Shown here: in pieces, positions 10,786 to 21,310 of the stretch
How positions within the stretch are numbered: the first letter of the stretch is position 1
Layout: each line of letters starts with the position of its first letter
Source of the DNA: Bacteroidales bacterium
GTDB lineage: Bacteria > Bacteroidota > Bacteroidia > Bacteroidales > ML635J-15
Length of the DNA: 41,576 bases
Reading direction: 5' to 3'
Assembly (NCBI GenBank): GCA_031284905.1
Contig: JAITXI010000128.1
Span: forward strand, 1-41,576
Translations under genes and position numbers: made by a program
Notes under the pieces: generated by a model
Told to the model about the DNA's origin: nothing
What the model saw: the letters and a program-made list of their open reading frames with translations, nothing else
Database searches by the model: none

Positions 10786-11292
10786 TTAATTTGTTTTTAA
10801 TTTATATTTAATATTTTTTAACTCTTCGTTAGCTGATTCGATTTTTTGTTTAAGATTTTGTTTAAAATTATGAAGTTTTTTGTTAAAATTTTCGTCAGAG
10901 AGAGCAAGAATTTGAGCAGCTAAAACGGCAGCATTTTGGGCGCCATCAATTGCCATACAAGCTACAGGAACACAAGGTGGCATTTGAACAATTGCTAAAA
11001 GTGAATCTAATCCGTTTAAACTTGCATTAATTGGAACGCCAATTACAGGAATAGTTGTATTTGCTGCAATTACTCCACCAAGATGAGCAGCCATTCCGGC
11101 ACCTGCTATTATCACTTTTATACCTTTTGCTTCTGCATTTTTTGAAAAATTTTCTATTGCGTCTGGTGTTCTGTGTGCAGAAAGTGCATTTATTTCAAAA
11201 GGAATTTCAAATTCTTCCAATTGTTTTGCCGCTTTTTCCATAATTTTCCAATCCGACATCGACCCCATAATGATACTTACTAATGCTTGCAT
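10786..11292 (-). CDS. purE: 5-(carboxyamino)imidazole ribonucleotide mutase
   Basis: VSIIMGSMSDWKIMEKA, SAHRTPD, GAGMAAHLGGVIAANTTIPVIGVP, MPPCVPVACMAIDGAQNAA. Confidence 0.95.
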   Translation of the reverse strand: MQALVSIIMGSMSDWKIMEKAAKQLEEFEIPFEINALSAHRTPDAIENFSKNAEAKGIKVIIAGAGMAAHLGGVIAANTTIPVIGVPINASLNGLDSLLAIVQMPPCVPVACMAIDGAQNAAVLAAQILALSDENFNKKLHNFKQNLKQKIESANEELKNIKYKLKTN

Positions 11293-11541
11293 AAATTTTA
11301 TTTATTGTCAAAATTACTAAAAAACTATTGTTTTTCAAAATAAATAATGAATTTTTATTTTTTGAAAGAAAATTTTTTATACTTAGTGTTACAACTTCAA
11401 TGAAGAGACAGGTTGACTTTCATTTGGTCATAACAAGGCTAAATATTTTTTTATAAAAAATCGCCCTTCGTTGTAAATGAGAGGGAAAAGAGGTTAAGGC
11501 TTGGGTATTATTCTAAATTAAGGTTATCACACAGATTTTTC

Positions 11542-11572
11542 AAAAAAAGAAACAATGAAAAATTGTCGCTTT
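11542..11572 (-). terminator. Candidate rho-independent terminator downstream of gcvT
   Basis: Minus strand: ACAAT-TTTTC-ATTGT hairpin followed by a T-rich tract (TTCTTTTTTT). The core stem is short. Confidence 0.45.
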
Positions 11573-11600
11573 CAAAAAATCAATAATGATACTTTATTTA

Positions 11601-12725
11601 TTATTTTACAATTGGTTTTTGTCCTTTAAAAATCGGAGATTTTACAACTTGAGCTTTCAATTTTTTATCTCTAATACCGATAAAAATTTCTGTACCTTCT
11701 TTCCAAAATCCTTTTTTCAAGTAAGCCATACCAATTCCAACTTTCATCATTGGCGACATCGTTCCTGATGTTACAATTCCAATTTCGTTTCCTGAATTAT
11801 CATAAATTAAATATTCGTGTCTTGGAATGCCTCTGTCAATCATTACAAAAGAAATTAATTTCTTATCAGTACCATTAATTTTTAAATTTTCATGATAATT
11901 TCTTTTTGTAAAATTATTTCCATCAACAAATTTTGTAATCCAACCTAAACCGGCTTCAATTGGCGAAGTTTCATCGTTAATATCATTTCCGTATAAACAA
12001 AAAGCCATTTCAAGACGAAGCGTATCTCTTGCTCCTAATCCAACATTCTGAATGCCAAATTCTTTACCTGCTTCTAAAACAGCGCTATATAATTTTTCTG
12101 CATCTTTATTATATGCATAAATTTCGCATCCGCCGGCTCCTGTATATCCGGTTGTAGAGAAAATTATCTCGTCTATTCCTGCAAAATTTTTAATTTGCTT
12201 ACAAGTATAATATTCCATGTCAATTATATTTTCGGTTGTAAGTTTTTGCATAGCTTTTAGTGCATAAGGACCTTGCACAGCCAATTGGCAAAGATTATCT
12301 GAAATATTTTCAATCTCATTACCAATTTTCATGCCCATTTCGGCAGCAATTTTTGAACACCAAGCCCAATCTTTATCAATATTAGCCGCATTAACTACTA
12401 ATAAATAATTTTTAGCATCAAAACGATATACTAAAAGGTCATCAACGATTCCTCCTTTATCATTTGGAAAACATGAATATTGAACCTTCCCATCAAATAA
12501 TTCTGCAACATTATTTGATGTTACCTTTTGAATAAAATCGAAAGCCTTATCGCCTTTTACCCAAAATTCTCCCATGTGAGAAACGTCAAATAATCCGATT
12601 TTTTCGCGACAAGCTACATGTTCGTCATTAATTCCTGTAAATTCTATCGGCATATTATAACCTGCAAATTCAGCCATTTTTGCACCTAATGCAATATGAA
12701 ATTTTGTAAATGCTGTTGTTTTCAT
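11601..12725 (-). CDS. gcvT: Glycine cleavage system aminomethyltransferase T
   Basis: [57 protein letters not shown]. Confidence 0.95.
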   Translation of the reverse strand: MKTTAFTKFHIALGAKMAEFAGYNMPIEFTGINDEHVACREKIGLFDVSHMGEFWVKGDKAFDFIQKVTSNNVAELFDGKVQYSCFPNDKGGIVDDLLVYRFDAKNYLLVVNAANIDKDWAWCSKIAAEMGMKIGNEIENISDNLCQLAVQGPYALKAMQKLTTENIIDMEYYTCKQIKNFAGIDEIIFSTTGYTGAGGCEIYAYNKDAEKLYSAVLEAGKEFGIQNVGLGARDTLRLEMAFCLYGNDINDETSPIEAGLGWITKFVDGNNFTKRNYHENLKINGTDKKLISFVMIDRGIPRHEYLIYDNSGNEIGIVTSGTMSPMMKVGIGMAYLKKGFWKEGTEIFIGIRDKKLKAQVVKSPIFKGQKPIVK

Positions 12726-12813
12726 TAAATTTTGTTTTAATTTACAAATTTACAATAATATTTAAAAAAAATGTAACTTTTTTTATATCTATTGTTTTTT
12801 TACTGATTAAATT

Positions 12814-13686
12814 TTATTCCCCTCGTCCAAATTTCCAGCGTCTATGCGACCATAGCCAATATTCCGGTTTTAAATTTATATCTTTTTCCAAACGTTTCAT
12901 GTAGATTTCAGTAATTTTATTCGGCTCTAATTCAGACGGATTTTCGATTAATTTTTCAATTGTTAATTCATAAAAGCCGCGTTTGGTTTTAGAAATATTA
13001 AAATAAACTACAGGAAAATTAGTTTTTTTTGCGTAAGCCTCCGGTCCGTGAAGACAAGCTGTATCTTGATTTAAAAAATTAACCCAAATTGATTTTTCTT
13101 TGTTTGCCGGATTCTGGTCGGCTGCCAAAATAATTGCTTTTGGTATATCTAAATCTTCTGTAAAAATTTTTTTACTTTCTTGAACAGCAACTAATTTCGT
13201 TCCAAAACGACTTCTTCGCTTAACCCCATATTTTTCACTATATTTATTTGTCAATGGTAAATACAAAGCAATTGCTTTGTGTTTAAATTTATTCCCTGTT
13301 TCTAATATTCCATATTCCCAATTTCCATAATGACTTGTCAAACAGAGAATTGATTGCTTTTTTTCAAAATATTCATCTAAAATTTCTGTATTTTTAATTA
13401 AATATTTTTTTTCTATTGCTTTTTTTGAAATTGACATAACTTTTATTGATTCTAATGTAATATCTGTTAGATGGTGATAAAATTTTTTACACAAAATCAA
13501 TATTTCGTCATCTGATTTTTCGGGAAAAGAATTTTTTAAATTTTGGGAAACTATTTTTTCCCTATATCCAATCAGTTTATAAATAAAAAAATATGTAATA
13601 TTAGAAAAAAAATACAGTACTTTGTATGGTATAATACTAAATACCAATACTAAAGTTCTAAATAAAATAAATTCAATTAATTTCAT
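12814..13686 (-). CDS. LpxL/HtrB-type lysophospholipid acyltransferase
   Basis: CLTSHYGNWEYG (HxxxxE-like motif), AADQNPANK, WLWSHRRWKF ending. Confidence 0.85.
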   Translation of the reverse strand: MKLIEFILFRTLVLVFSIIPYKVLYFFSNITYFFIYKLIGYREKIVSQNLKNSFPEKSDDEILILCKKFYHHLTDITLESIKVMSISKKAIEKKYLIKNTEILDEYFEKKQSILCLTSHYGNWEYGILETGNKFKHKAIALYLPLTNKYSEKYGVKRRSRFGTKLVAVQESKKIFTEDLDIPKAIILAADQNPANKEKSIWVNFLNQDTACLHGPEAYAKKTNFPVVYFNISKTKRGFYELTIEKLIENPSELEPNKITEIYMKRLEKDINLKPEYWLWSHRRWKFGRGE

Positions 13687-13691
13687 TAATT

Positions 13692-15488
13692 TCAGAAAAC
13701 ATATTTTGCTCCAATTAAAAAATTGAAACCTACTGATTGATAATTATTCCATAAATATTGTTTTTGTGCCGTTATATTATTAAGGTATAGAAATGCACTT
13801 AAATTATGGAAAATTTGATATTCGCCAAACAAACTAATATCAACAATTGGTTTTAATTTATTTGCTTCAATTACCAAACTTTGCATTTCATTTCCGTTAG
13901 GGTCTAAAATTGGAATTCCATATTCATCAACAGCTGTAATCAATTTATAATCTCTGGCATAACGTTTTCCAATAAATTGAAAATTAATTCCAAAATTTAA
14001 TTTTTCATTAAATTGATAAGAAGTTATTAAACTTAAATCAAAATTTGGACAATGCCAAGGTTTCAAAAATTGGTTTTCATATTCTTGTCTTACATAGTGA
14101 TAATAGTAATAATGAGCGGACAAACTTACAGTAAATTTATAAAAATCTCGTAAAGCAATTTCTGCATATCCCGAAAATCTTTCTGTATTTGCGTATTCAA
14201 TTAAAAATTTATTCTGTAAAGTTAAACTTGTATCATTTACAAAATAAGGCATATTATCAATTTTTGAATAATTTCCTGCAATATTAAAATATAAAAATTT
14301 GGTCGGATAACCTTTAAACCCCAGTTCAATAACTTGAGCAAAATTTGTGTTCTGATAGTTATTAAAAACGTTGATAAATTGATTTTTATATGCAATGTTA
14401 TCTAAATCATTTCTCTCCATGTAGCCTTTAAAACCTGCATAAACAATAAAAATATTTCCTATATTATGTTGAATAAAAAGATTTGGATAAATATGGAATT
14501 TTTTAACAGTATCGGAAAGTTGAAAATCTTCAGTCATATTAACTCCAAGGGTAACTTGCAAACTTTTAGCATAAATTTTGTAGTATGGATTTATATCAAG
14601 AAACATTTGCTTATTAGAGTTTAATGTATCAATTGACATTTGACTAAAACGCATCCCTGCATCTAATCCAAAACGATGAATTTTTATAGTTTTATTAAGA
14701 TTTGCTTTTAAGTCGATTTTATTTTGACGATTTTTATTTTCTGTTTCTTCATTTAGATTTGTAAATAAATATTTATAACCGAAATTTATATTATAATCGA
14801 AACGATTTTTAGTAGTTTTATTTGAACTTAAATCAATATTAGCTTTTAATCGCATAATATTAAAATCTTCCATTTCGTTTCTGTCGCGAGGAGCAGTAAT
14901 TCCGACTAAATTCACAACATAATTTGGGTCGTAACCATAATAATTAATAATATTTGAAGTAAAACCTAAATCAGCAGAAAGAGTTGATGAAGGAAGAAAT
15001 TTTTTACCATAAACATCTAAAATTGTATTTGCAAAGCCATTGTAAATTTTTTGTTTTTCAGAATTATTAGTTTTTCCGTGTGAAGAATGATGTTTGATAT
15101 ATGCACCAAAATCATAATCTGCATTTCGTTTATTATTGTAAAATGCCTCTATATAGGGAGTTACATAGTTTCCGTATCCTAATTTTATCATGCCATTATC
15201 AATAGGTTTTAAAGTTTCGCCTTTTAAAGTGGCAACGCCAATAGGAGGCGGTGTAAAAGTTGTTTTGAATAAAGTTGGGAGCATGTTATAATCAAATTTA
15301 TTTTGAATTTTTACAGTATCAACAATTGTTGGCAAAATTTGAATACGATTAGCATCTTTTAAAACCGGACTATATTCGTTGTATATTATTACAACTTGTT
15401 CGTCTAATTTTTCACCATTATTGTTTTGAGAAAATGTATTCGTGTAAATGATTATAAATCCTAAGAATATTATTATTTTTGATTTCAT
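13692..15488 (-). CDS. Outer-membrane beta-barrel protein paired with the upstream TPR protein (start probably MKSKIII)
   Basis: Signal peptide after MKSKIIIFLGFIIIYTNTFSQ; N-terminal plug-like segment then many beta strands; terminal ...GAKYVF. Confidence 0.65.
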   Translation of the reverse strand: MKSKIIIFLGFIIIYTNTFSQNNNGEKLDEQVVIIYNEYSPVLKDANRIQILPTIVDTVKIQNKFDYNMLPTLFKTTFTPPPIGVATLKGETLKPIDNGMIKLGYGNYVTPYIEAFYNNKRNADYDFGAYIKHHSSHGKTNNSEKQKIYNGFANTILDVYGKKFLPSSTLSADLGFTSNIINYYGYDPNYVVNLVGITAPRDRNEMEDFNIMRLKANIDLSSNKTTKNRFDYNINFGYKYLFTNLNEETENKNRQNKIDLKANLNKTIKIHRFGLDAGMRFSQMSIDTLNSNKQMFLDINPYYKIYAKSLQVTLGVNMTEDFQLSDTVKKFHIYPNLFIQHNIGNIFIVYAGFKGYMERNDLDNIAYKNQFINVFNNYQNTNFAQVIELGFKGYPTKFLYFNIAGNYSKIDNMPYFVNDTSLTLQNKFLIEYANTERFSGYAEIALRDFYKFTVSLSAHYYYYHYVRQEYENQFLKPWHCPNFDLSLITSYQFNEKLNFGINFQFIGKRYARDYKLITAVDEYGIPILDPNGNEMQSLVIEANKLKPIVDISLFGEYQIFHNLSAFLYLNNITAQKQYLWNNYQSVGFNFLIGAKYVF

Positions 15489-15513
15489 GACAATGATTTT
15501 TTTGTTATAACAT

Positions 15514-18500
15514 TTATTCATTAAAAATTGCAGGATTGTTATCGCTGTTATTTGGATTTTGATTCATTTCAGAATCATTGTTTATAGATTTTGTTTTTGA
15601 TTTTTGATAATTATTTTCAATTTCGCCGGAAGGAGTATTATTATTCATTGCTTGTAATAAATCTGTCGTTTCTTTTTTAATTCCGTCAGTTTCATTATTA
15701 TAGCTATCTAAAACGGTTTGTAGAGTATGAGTTGCCGAAAAAACATCATTTTGTTTATAATAAATCCGCGCTAAAAGTATAAAAGTTTTAGCAACCCAAT
15801 AACTGTGAGGAGAATTTGATTGAACAAAATCGTAACAATTTTCCTCTGCAATCGAATCTTTTTTATTGAAAAAATTAATTTCAGAAACTCTATATTTTGA
15901 TTCTGCTCCCTCAAAACTAACTATTTCAGAAGCTAATTTTTCAAAAAATCGTAAAGCATTATTTTTGTCATTTTGTGCCAAATACGCTTTTGCAAGTTTG
16001 TAATTTGCTTCACGTATTTGTTCTGAATTTGTATTTTCGTGTTCTAAAACATTATTTGCGGAAGTTATTACATTATTATAATCTTCTGAATTATAGCTAC
16101 ATCTTAATTTTCCTAAAGCTGCAATTAATTTTGTAGATTTACTTTCTGCTATAGAGTATAATTTGTTGTAATAATTAAAAGCACTGTTCCAATCTTGTTT
16201 ATCGAATAAAATACTTGATGCTTTTAAAATACTTTCTTCTGTATAAGCCCCCATTTGAGCATCGGCAACAACTTGATAATTCTTCAAAGCGTCATCATAA
16301 TTTTTGAAATAAAAATGTAATTCGGCTTTATAATAATTTGCTTCAATTTTATGTATTCCGTCCGGAATTTTTGTTAAATAGGTTGTAAGTGCTGTTAAAG
16401 CTTCGTTATATTTTTGTTCGATATAAACTTTTTTTGCTGTTATCCATAAAAGTTCTTCTTCTTCTGATTGTGTAACTGTATTACCTTCACTTCTAGCATA
16501 TTCGATATATTCACTTGCATTATTTTGTTCTATGTAAATATTGCGAATCATTTCATTTGCATTTTTTGCTTCTTCCGAATTTGGATATTGAGCCATTACT
16601 TGTTTATACAACTCCAGTGATTTAGAATAATCTTTTTCATTAAAATATATTGATGCAATACTTGAAAGTGCAGCTTTTTTCATTTTCGAGTTTGGATAAT
16701 TGATAATCAGGCTGTTGTAATAATATTTTGCAGAATCATTATTACTTAAAAAAGTTTGATAAGTTCTTCCAACTTCAAACATACTGTTTCCTGAATATTC
16801 AGAATCCGTATCGTCATAAATTAACTTTTTAAGAGAAGCCACTTTTTTATCATATTGTTTTAAACCGCCATACGAAAGAGCCAATTGATAAAGCGAATAA
16901 TCTTTTGCAATAATTCCAATTTTCACAGCTTTTTGATAACTTTCGGACGCCGATTTAAAATCTTTTGTAATATAATAACAATCCCCAATTCGATTTAAAG
17001 CATCATTTAAAGTTGTCGATTGATTATTTCTTTCAATATTTTCATATTTTTTAAACCACGAATTAGCAGACGTATAATCTTTTTTATTGAAATACGCATA
17101 GCCTAAATTATAATGTGCACGTCCATATTCTTCCAAAGAAACCGAACCTGTTGAATTTACAAATTGTTTAAATTGGTCGATAGCATCATTAATATTATTA
17201 ATTCTATAATTTGCTTCTGCTTTCCAATAATATGAAAGTGCAGTGATTTTTTTATCATAAATTTTGAATTTCAAAGAATTATCAAACATTGTGATTGCTT
17301 GAGAATATTTTTGTTCGGTAAAAAGTTCTATACCTCTGAAATATGTAAGACGCTGATATGCTTCATCTACTTTTGAATTTCGAGTAGTCGCAGGCATTTT
17401 TTCAATAGTTTTTATTGCCTGTTGATAATTTTTTGTTGTTAAAAAAGCATTTATCATAAAATCATAAGCCTTATCGGTACGAGGCGTATTTGGATAATTT
17501 TCAATATAATCAGTAAAAGCAACAACAGCTTCATTAAATGGCGACATTGATAATTCGTAACTCAATTGTGCAAAATTATATAAAGCATCTTCTCTAATCT
17601 CATCAATATATTTATATTTTGAAGCGGTTTCAAAACAACGACGAGCATCAATTTTTTTATTTTGTTCTAAATAACATGCTCCCATTGTATATGCAACATA
17701 CTGGCTGATAGTATCTTTTGACTTTATTTTATTTAAATATTTTATAGAATTATCACAATCTCTAACTTTATAATAAGAAAAACCTAATTCATAATTATCT
17801 GCATCTGTCAATTTATCCGTAGAATTTTCATATTTTTTCAAGAAAGGAATAGCTTCTTCGTATCGTGAAGTTTTATAATAAGATTCTCCTATTAATTTGC
17901 TAATATTTTGCTGGTCATTTTTTGTTGTATCAATAATTTTTGAAGAATAATCTATTACTTTTTCATAATTTCGTTGCAAATAATGAATTTGTATGATATA
18001 ATATGGAGCAATATTTTTAAATTGTTCGTTTTTTTCTAATTCTAAAAATCCATTTAAAGCAGTTTGATACTGAGCATTTGTATATTTTAAATGTGAATAA
18101 AAATAAAGCGATAAAATTCCGAAATTATCGGAACGGTCTTTTACTTCATAAAAATTTTTGGTAGCTAAATCGAAATCTTTTCTAGCATAATTACAGAATC
18201 CTATTTTGAAATAATATTCGGAAATTTCTTCACCTGAAAGTTTATTAATTTCTGTTTTTTCATACCATTCTATAGCTTCTTTAAATTTTTTATTTCTAAA
18301 ATGAAAATTTGCTAATTTAAAAGTACTTTCATTTGCATAATAACTTTCCGGATGCGTTTCAATATAATTTTGAGTTTGAAAAACCGCATCTCCATGAAAT
18401 AATTCTAATGCACAGATAGCATAATAATAAGCAGCTTCGTCTTGATAGTATTCTTTTTCAGGTTGTGCATTTTCAAATAAAATTTCTCCAAAAAGTTTTT

Positions 18501-18654
18501 GAGCAGAACCAAATAAATTTTTTGAATATAAATCCTTAGCTGTATTAAATTTATATTCAATATCTCTATAACTCCTTGTTTGTTGTGCAAAATTTTCACC
18601 AAACAAAAATAACGTTATTGCTAAAACTAAATACTTTACCTTCATTATATGCAA
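15514..18654 (-). CDS. Exported large tetratricopeptide repeat protein
   Basis: Signal peptide; many TPR-like units (e.g. AHYNLGYAYFNKKDYTSANSWFKKYENI, IASIYFNEKDYSKSLELYKQVMAQYPNSEEA). Confidence 0.9.
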   Translation of the reverse strand: MHIMKVKYLVLAITLFLFGENFAQQTRSYRDIEYKFNTAKDLYSKNLFGSAQKLFGEILFENAQPEKEYYQDEAAYYYAICALELFHGDAVFQTQNYIETHPESYYANESTFKLANFHFRNKKFKEAIEWYEKTEINKLSGEEISEYYFKIGFCNYARKDFDLATKNFYEVKDRSDNFGILSLYFYSHLKYTNAQYQTALNGFLELEKNEQFKNIAPYYIIQIHYLQRNYEKVIDYSSKIIDTTKNDQQNISKLIGESYYKTSRYEEAIPFLKKYENSTDKLTDADNYELGFSYYKVRDCDNSIKYLNKIKSKDTISQYVAYTMGACYLEQNKKIDARRCFETASKYKYIDEIREDALYNFAQLSYELSMSPFNEAVVAFTDYIENYPNTPRTDKAYDFMINAFLTTKNYQQAIKTIEKMPATTRNSKVDEAYQRLTYFRGIELFTEQKYSQAITMFDNSLKFKIYDKKITALSYYWKAEANYRINNINDAIDQFKQFVNSTGSVSLEEYGRAHYNLGYAYFNKKDYTSANSWFKKYENIERNNQSTTLNDALNRIGDCYYITKDFKSASESYQKAVKIGIIAKDYSLYQLALSYGGLKQYDKKVASLKKLIYDDTDSEYSGNSMFEVGRTYQTFLSNNDSAKYYYNSLIINYPNSKMKKAALSSIASIYFNEKDYSKSLELYKQVMAQYPNSEEAKNANEMIRNIYIEQNNASEYIEYARSEGNTVTQSEEEELLWITAKKVYIEQKYNEALTALTTYLTKIPDGIHKIEANYYKAELHFYFKNYDDALKNYQVVADAQMGAYTEESILKASSILFDKQDWNSAFNYYNKLYSIAESKSTKLIAALGKLRCSYNSEDYNNVITSANNVLEHENTNSEQIREANYKLAKAYLAQNDKNNALRFFEKLASEIVSFEGAESKYRVSEINFFNKKDSIAEENCYDFVQSNSPHSYWVAKTFILLARIYYKQNDVFSATHTLQTVLDSYNNETDGIKKETTDLLQAMNNNTPSGEIENNYQKSKTKSINNDSEMNQNPNNSDNNPAIFNE

Positions 18655-18834
18655 TTTTGAGTTACTACTAAATTTAATTTAACAAATTTAACAAATATTT
18701 ATAAATTTGTTTTGTCTTCGTTTGTATTTTAATTAACAATTATTTGTTTATTAATATTATGTATAATAGATAAATTCTTTTTGTAAAAATATTAAATTTG
18801 TATTTTAGAAACGAAGATTAAAATAAAACATTTT

Positions 18835-19542
18835 ATGGCAAATGAAAATGCTTGTGTGTTAATAAAAGCTAAATCTTTAGATGTTTATCAGCAAGATGAA
18901 TGTGTTTTATCTCAAGTTGATTTGAATATTGGAATTGGCGAATTTGTATATTTGATAGGGAAAATTGGTAGCGGAAAATCAAGTTTGTTGAAAACTTTTT
19001 ATGCCGAATTGCCAATTCGTGGCGGAGAAGTTGAAGTTGTTGATTATTCTTTGAAAAAAATAAAAAGGAAAAAAATTCCATTTTTAAGAAGAAAAATCGG
19101 TATGGTTTTTCAAGACATTGAATTGTTAAACGACAGAACGGTGTTTGAGAATCTCAAATTCGTTTTGAAAGCTACAGGTTGGAAAAAAACCAGAGATATT
19201 AAGAAACGAATTTTTGAAGTTTTAGATATGGTTGGAATGACGGAAAAAATAAATAGTTTTCCAAAACAACTTTCCGGTGGAGAAAAACAATGTGTTAATA
19301 TTGCAAGGGCATTGTTAAATAATCCATTATTAATTTTTGCAGACGAGCCAACATCAAATCTTGACCCCGAAAGTGCTAATACTGTAATTAGCCTCTTATA
19401 CGAATTATCAAAAACAGGAATTTCTGTAATTTTAGTTACACATAATTATTTGCTTACAAAAAAATTTAAAGGAAAAATTTATCTTTGCAAAAACAAAAGA
19501 ATATTACAACTTGACGATGTTGATATAAATGAAATAAATTAA
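18835..19542 (+). CDS. ftsE: FtsE-like cell-division ABC transporter ATP-binding protein
   Basis: Walker A GKIGSGKSSLLK, ABC signature LSGGEKQCVNIARALLNNP, Walker B LLIFADEPTSNLDPE; RRKIGMVFQDIELLNDRTVFENL is typical of FtsE. Confidence 0.85.
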   Translation: MANENACVLIKAKSLDVYQQDECVLSQVDLNIGIGEFVYLIGKIGSGKSSLLKTFYAELPIRGGEVEVVDYSLKKIKRKKIPFLRRKIGMVFQDIELLNDRTVFENLKFVLKATGWKKTRDIKKRIFEVLDMVGMTEKINSFPKQLSGGEKQCVNIARALLNNPLLIFADEPTSNLDPESANTVISLLYELSKTGISVILVTHNYLLTKKFKGKIYLCKNKRILQLDDVDINEIN

Positions 19543-19710
19543 TGGAAAAATCTCCCGTTTTTTGCAAAAAAAAATAGATTTTCCAAAAAATTCGACATTT
19601 TTTCACATTGTTTAAGCTCAATAAATTTACAAATAATTCTATGAAAATTTTGCAAAATTAGGTTTCATAAAGTTTTTGGGAATATTTTTGTATTGTAAAA
19701 TTGAGTGTGA

Positions 19711-19738
19711 AAAATTAAAAAAAATGAGTTAATTTTGC
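19711..19738 (+). promoter_or_regulatory. Candidate Bacteroidetes-type promoter (-7 box TAATTTTGC) upstream of the PKD lipoprotein
   Basis: TAATTTTGC matches TAnnTTTG; a TTG lies a short distance upstream. The -33 element is weak. Confidence 0.4.
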
Positions 19739-19752
19739 AAAAAATAAATTTT

Positions 19753-21234
19753 ATGAAAAGATTTTTTTATTTAATAGCTATTTCAGCCGCAGTAATTTTT
19801 TCTCAATCATGTAAAAAAGCACCTCAACCAACAGCAAGTTTTATTGTTCATGGTGATGGTGGCGAGGCTCCATGTTTAGTATCATTTGAAAACACATCAA
19901 CAGATGCAGATTATTATGAATGGAATTTTGGTGATGAAAGTGAAGTTTCAAAAGAAAAAAGTCCAACGCACACTTATACAAAAGGCGGGGCTTACATGGT
20001 AAAATTATTTGTTAGAGGAGAAGGGGGTAATAATGAAGTGTCAAAACAAGTATTAGTAAAAGAAGCAAGACTTATGCCACCTACTACCGATTTTACATTT
20101 AGCCCAAATGGAGGACAAGCTCCTATTTCAATTGAGTTTACAAATACTTCAACTGGGGCAACTTCTTATTATTGGGATTTTGGAGACGGTTCAAATTCAA
20201 CAGCAATTCACCCTGCTCACGAATATACTGCTGCCGGAAATTATCAAGTAATTTTAGAATGTACTAATGCAGAAGGTAAAACTACAAAAACGAAATCAAT
20301 AAGTATTACTTCGCCGGCTCCACCAATTGCTAATTTCACTTTTACACCAAACACAGGCATTTACCCTTGCACTGTTACGTTTACAAACACTTCAACGAAT
20401 GCAACTTCTTATACTTGGAATTTTGGAGACGGATCTTCTGAAATTAACACCGATGAAATGACAACAACTCATATCTTTAATCTAGCCGGTAATTTCACAA
20501 TAACCTTAACAGCTAAAAATACTTATTCAGAAAATGTAAAAACAAAAAACATCATTATTACAGCCCCCGTTGTTATTCCTCCTCCAATTGCTGATTTTGA
20601 ATATACAGGAGCAACAGGTTATACGCCGTGTACTGTTACATTTATTAATACATCTTCAAATGCAGATTCTTATTATTGGGATTTTGGCGATGGAGCAACA
20701 TCTAGCGATGCAAGTCCTACTCATATTTACACAACGGGTGGAGAAAAAACTGTTACACTCTCTGCCACAAATACAGGCGGTACTACAACAAAAATGAAAG
20801 TTATTAATTCTATAACAGCTGCTCCAACAAAAGTACGCATCACAAAACTAACAGCAACCTTGCCAACAACAGGTCCTGATGGAGGAACTTGGGATTCGGG
20901 AATTTCACCATATACTAATCCTGATGTTTTTTGCGAAATATCTACCGGAGGAACTATTCTTGAAACGACTTCAACTATTTCTGATGTAGCTTCATATCCT
21001 ATTCAATGGGTAATAAATATTCCTGCTTTTGCTATCAGTAATGTCAATTATGTTTTCCATTTTTGGGATTATGATCCAGCTATTCCTCTAATTGATCCGG
21101 ACGGATCAGATGATATGGGACAAATAATGCTAAAATTTAGTGATTATACATCCGGTAGTAATCCTTATCCTATACACATATCAAAAACTTCAGGAGAAAT
21201 TACTATTACACTTGATGTTGAATGGTTACCATAA
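19753..21234 (+). CDS. PKD-repeat lipoprotein with C-terminal C2-like domain
   Basis: Lipobox-like FSQSC after hydrophobic N-terminus (start likely MKRFFYL); four PKD units (e.g. TSYYWDFGDGSNSTAIHPAHEYTAAGNYQV); C-terminus FHFWDYDPAIPLIDPDGSDDMGQI resembles a C2 domain. Confidence 0.85.
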   Translation: MKRFFYLIAISAAVIFSQSCKKAPQPTASFIVHGDGGEAPCLVSFENTSTDADYYEWNFGDESEVSKEKSPTHTYTKGGAYMVKLFVRGEGGNNEVSKQVLVKEARLMPPTTDFTFSPNGGQAPISIEFTNTSTGATSYYWDFGDGSNSTAIHPAHEYTAAGNYQVILECTNAEGKTTKTKSISITSPAPPIANFTFTPNTGIYPCTVTFTNTSTNATSYTWNFGDGSSEINTDEMTTTHIFNLAGNFTITLTAKNTYSENVKTKNIIITAPVVIPPPIADFEYTGATGYTPCTVTFINTSSNADSYYWDFGDGATSSDASPTHIYTTGGEKTVTLSATNTGGTTTKMKVINSITAAPTKVRITKLTATLPTTGPDGGTWDSGISPYTNPDVFCEISTGGTILETTSTISDVASYPIQWVINIPAFAISNVNYVFHFWDYDPAIPLIDPDGSDDMGQIMLKFSDYTSGSNPYPIHISKTSGEITITLDVEWLP

Positions 21235-21267
21235 TATTTTCTTTATATTTCATAATACGTAATTAGT

Positions 21268-21300
21268 AAGAAAACGAGGCTTTGGTCTCGTTTTCTTTTA
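21268..21300 (+). terminator. Rho-independent terminator after the PKD lipoprotein gene
   Basis: AAGAAAACGAG-GCTTTGGT-CTCGTTTTCTT perfect 11-bp stem, T-rich tail. Confidence 0.85.
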
Positions 21301-21310
21301 ATAAAAAGTA

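Noticed and set aside
11330-11600. Intergenic region between purE and gcvT as a structured RNA or decayed gene
   Set aside because: Some imperfect complementarity (CTTCAATGAAG, CCCTTCGTTGTAAATGAGAGGG), but apart from the candidate gcvT terminator nothing rises above what AT-rich spacers produce by chance.
18405-18602. Minus-strand 65-aa ORF inside the TPR gene
   Set aside because: Out-of-frame reading of the TPR gene on the same strand.
19543-19700. TTTTTTGCAAAAAAA palindrome after ftsE as a terminator
   Set aside because: The stem is almost entirely A-T homopolymer; not distinguishable from background composition.
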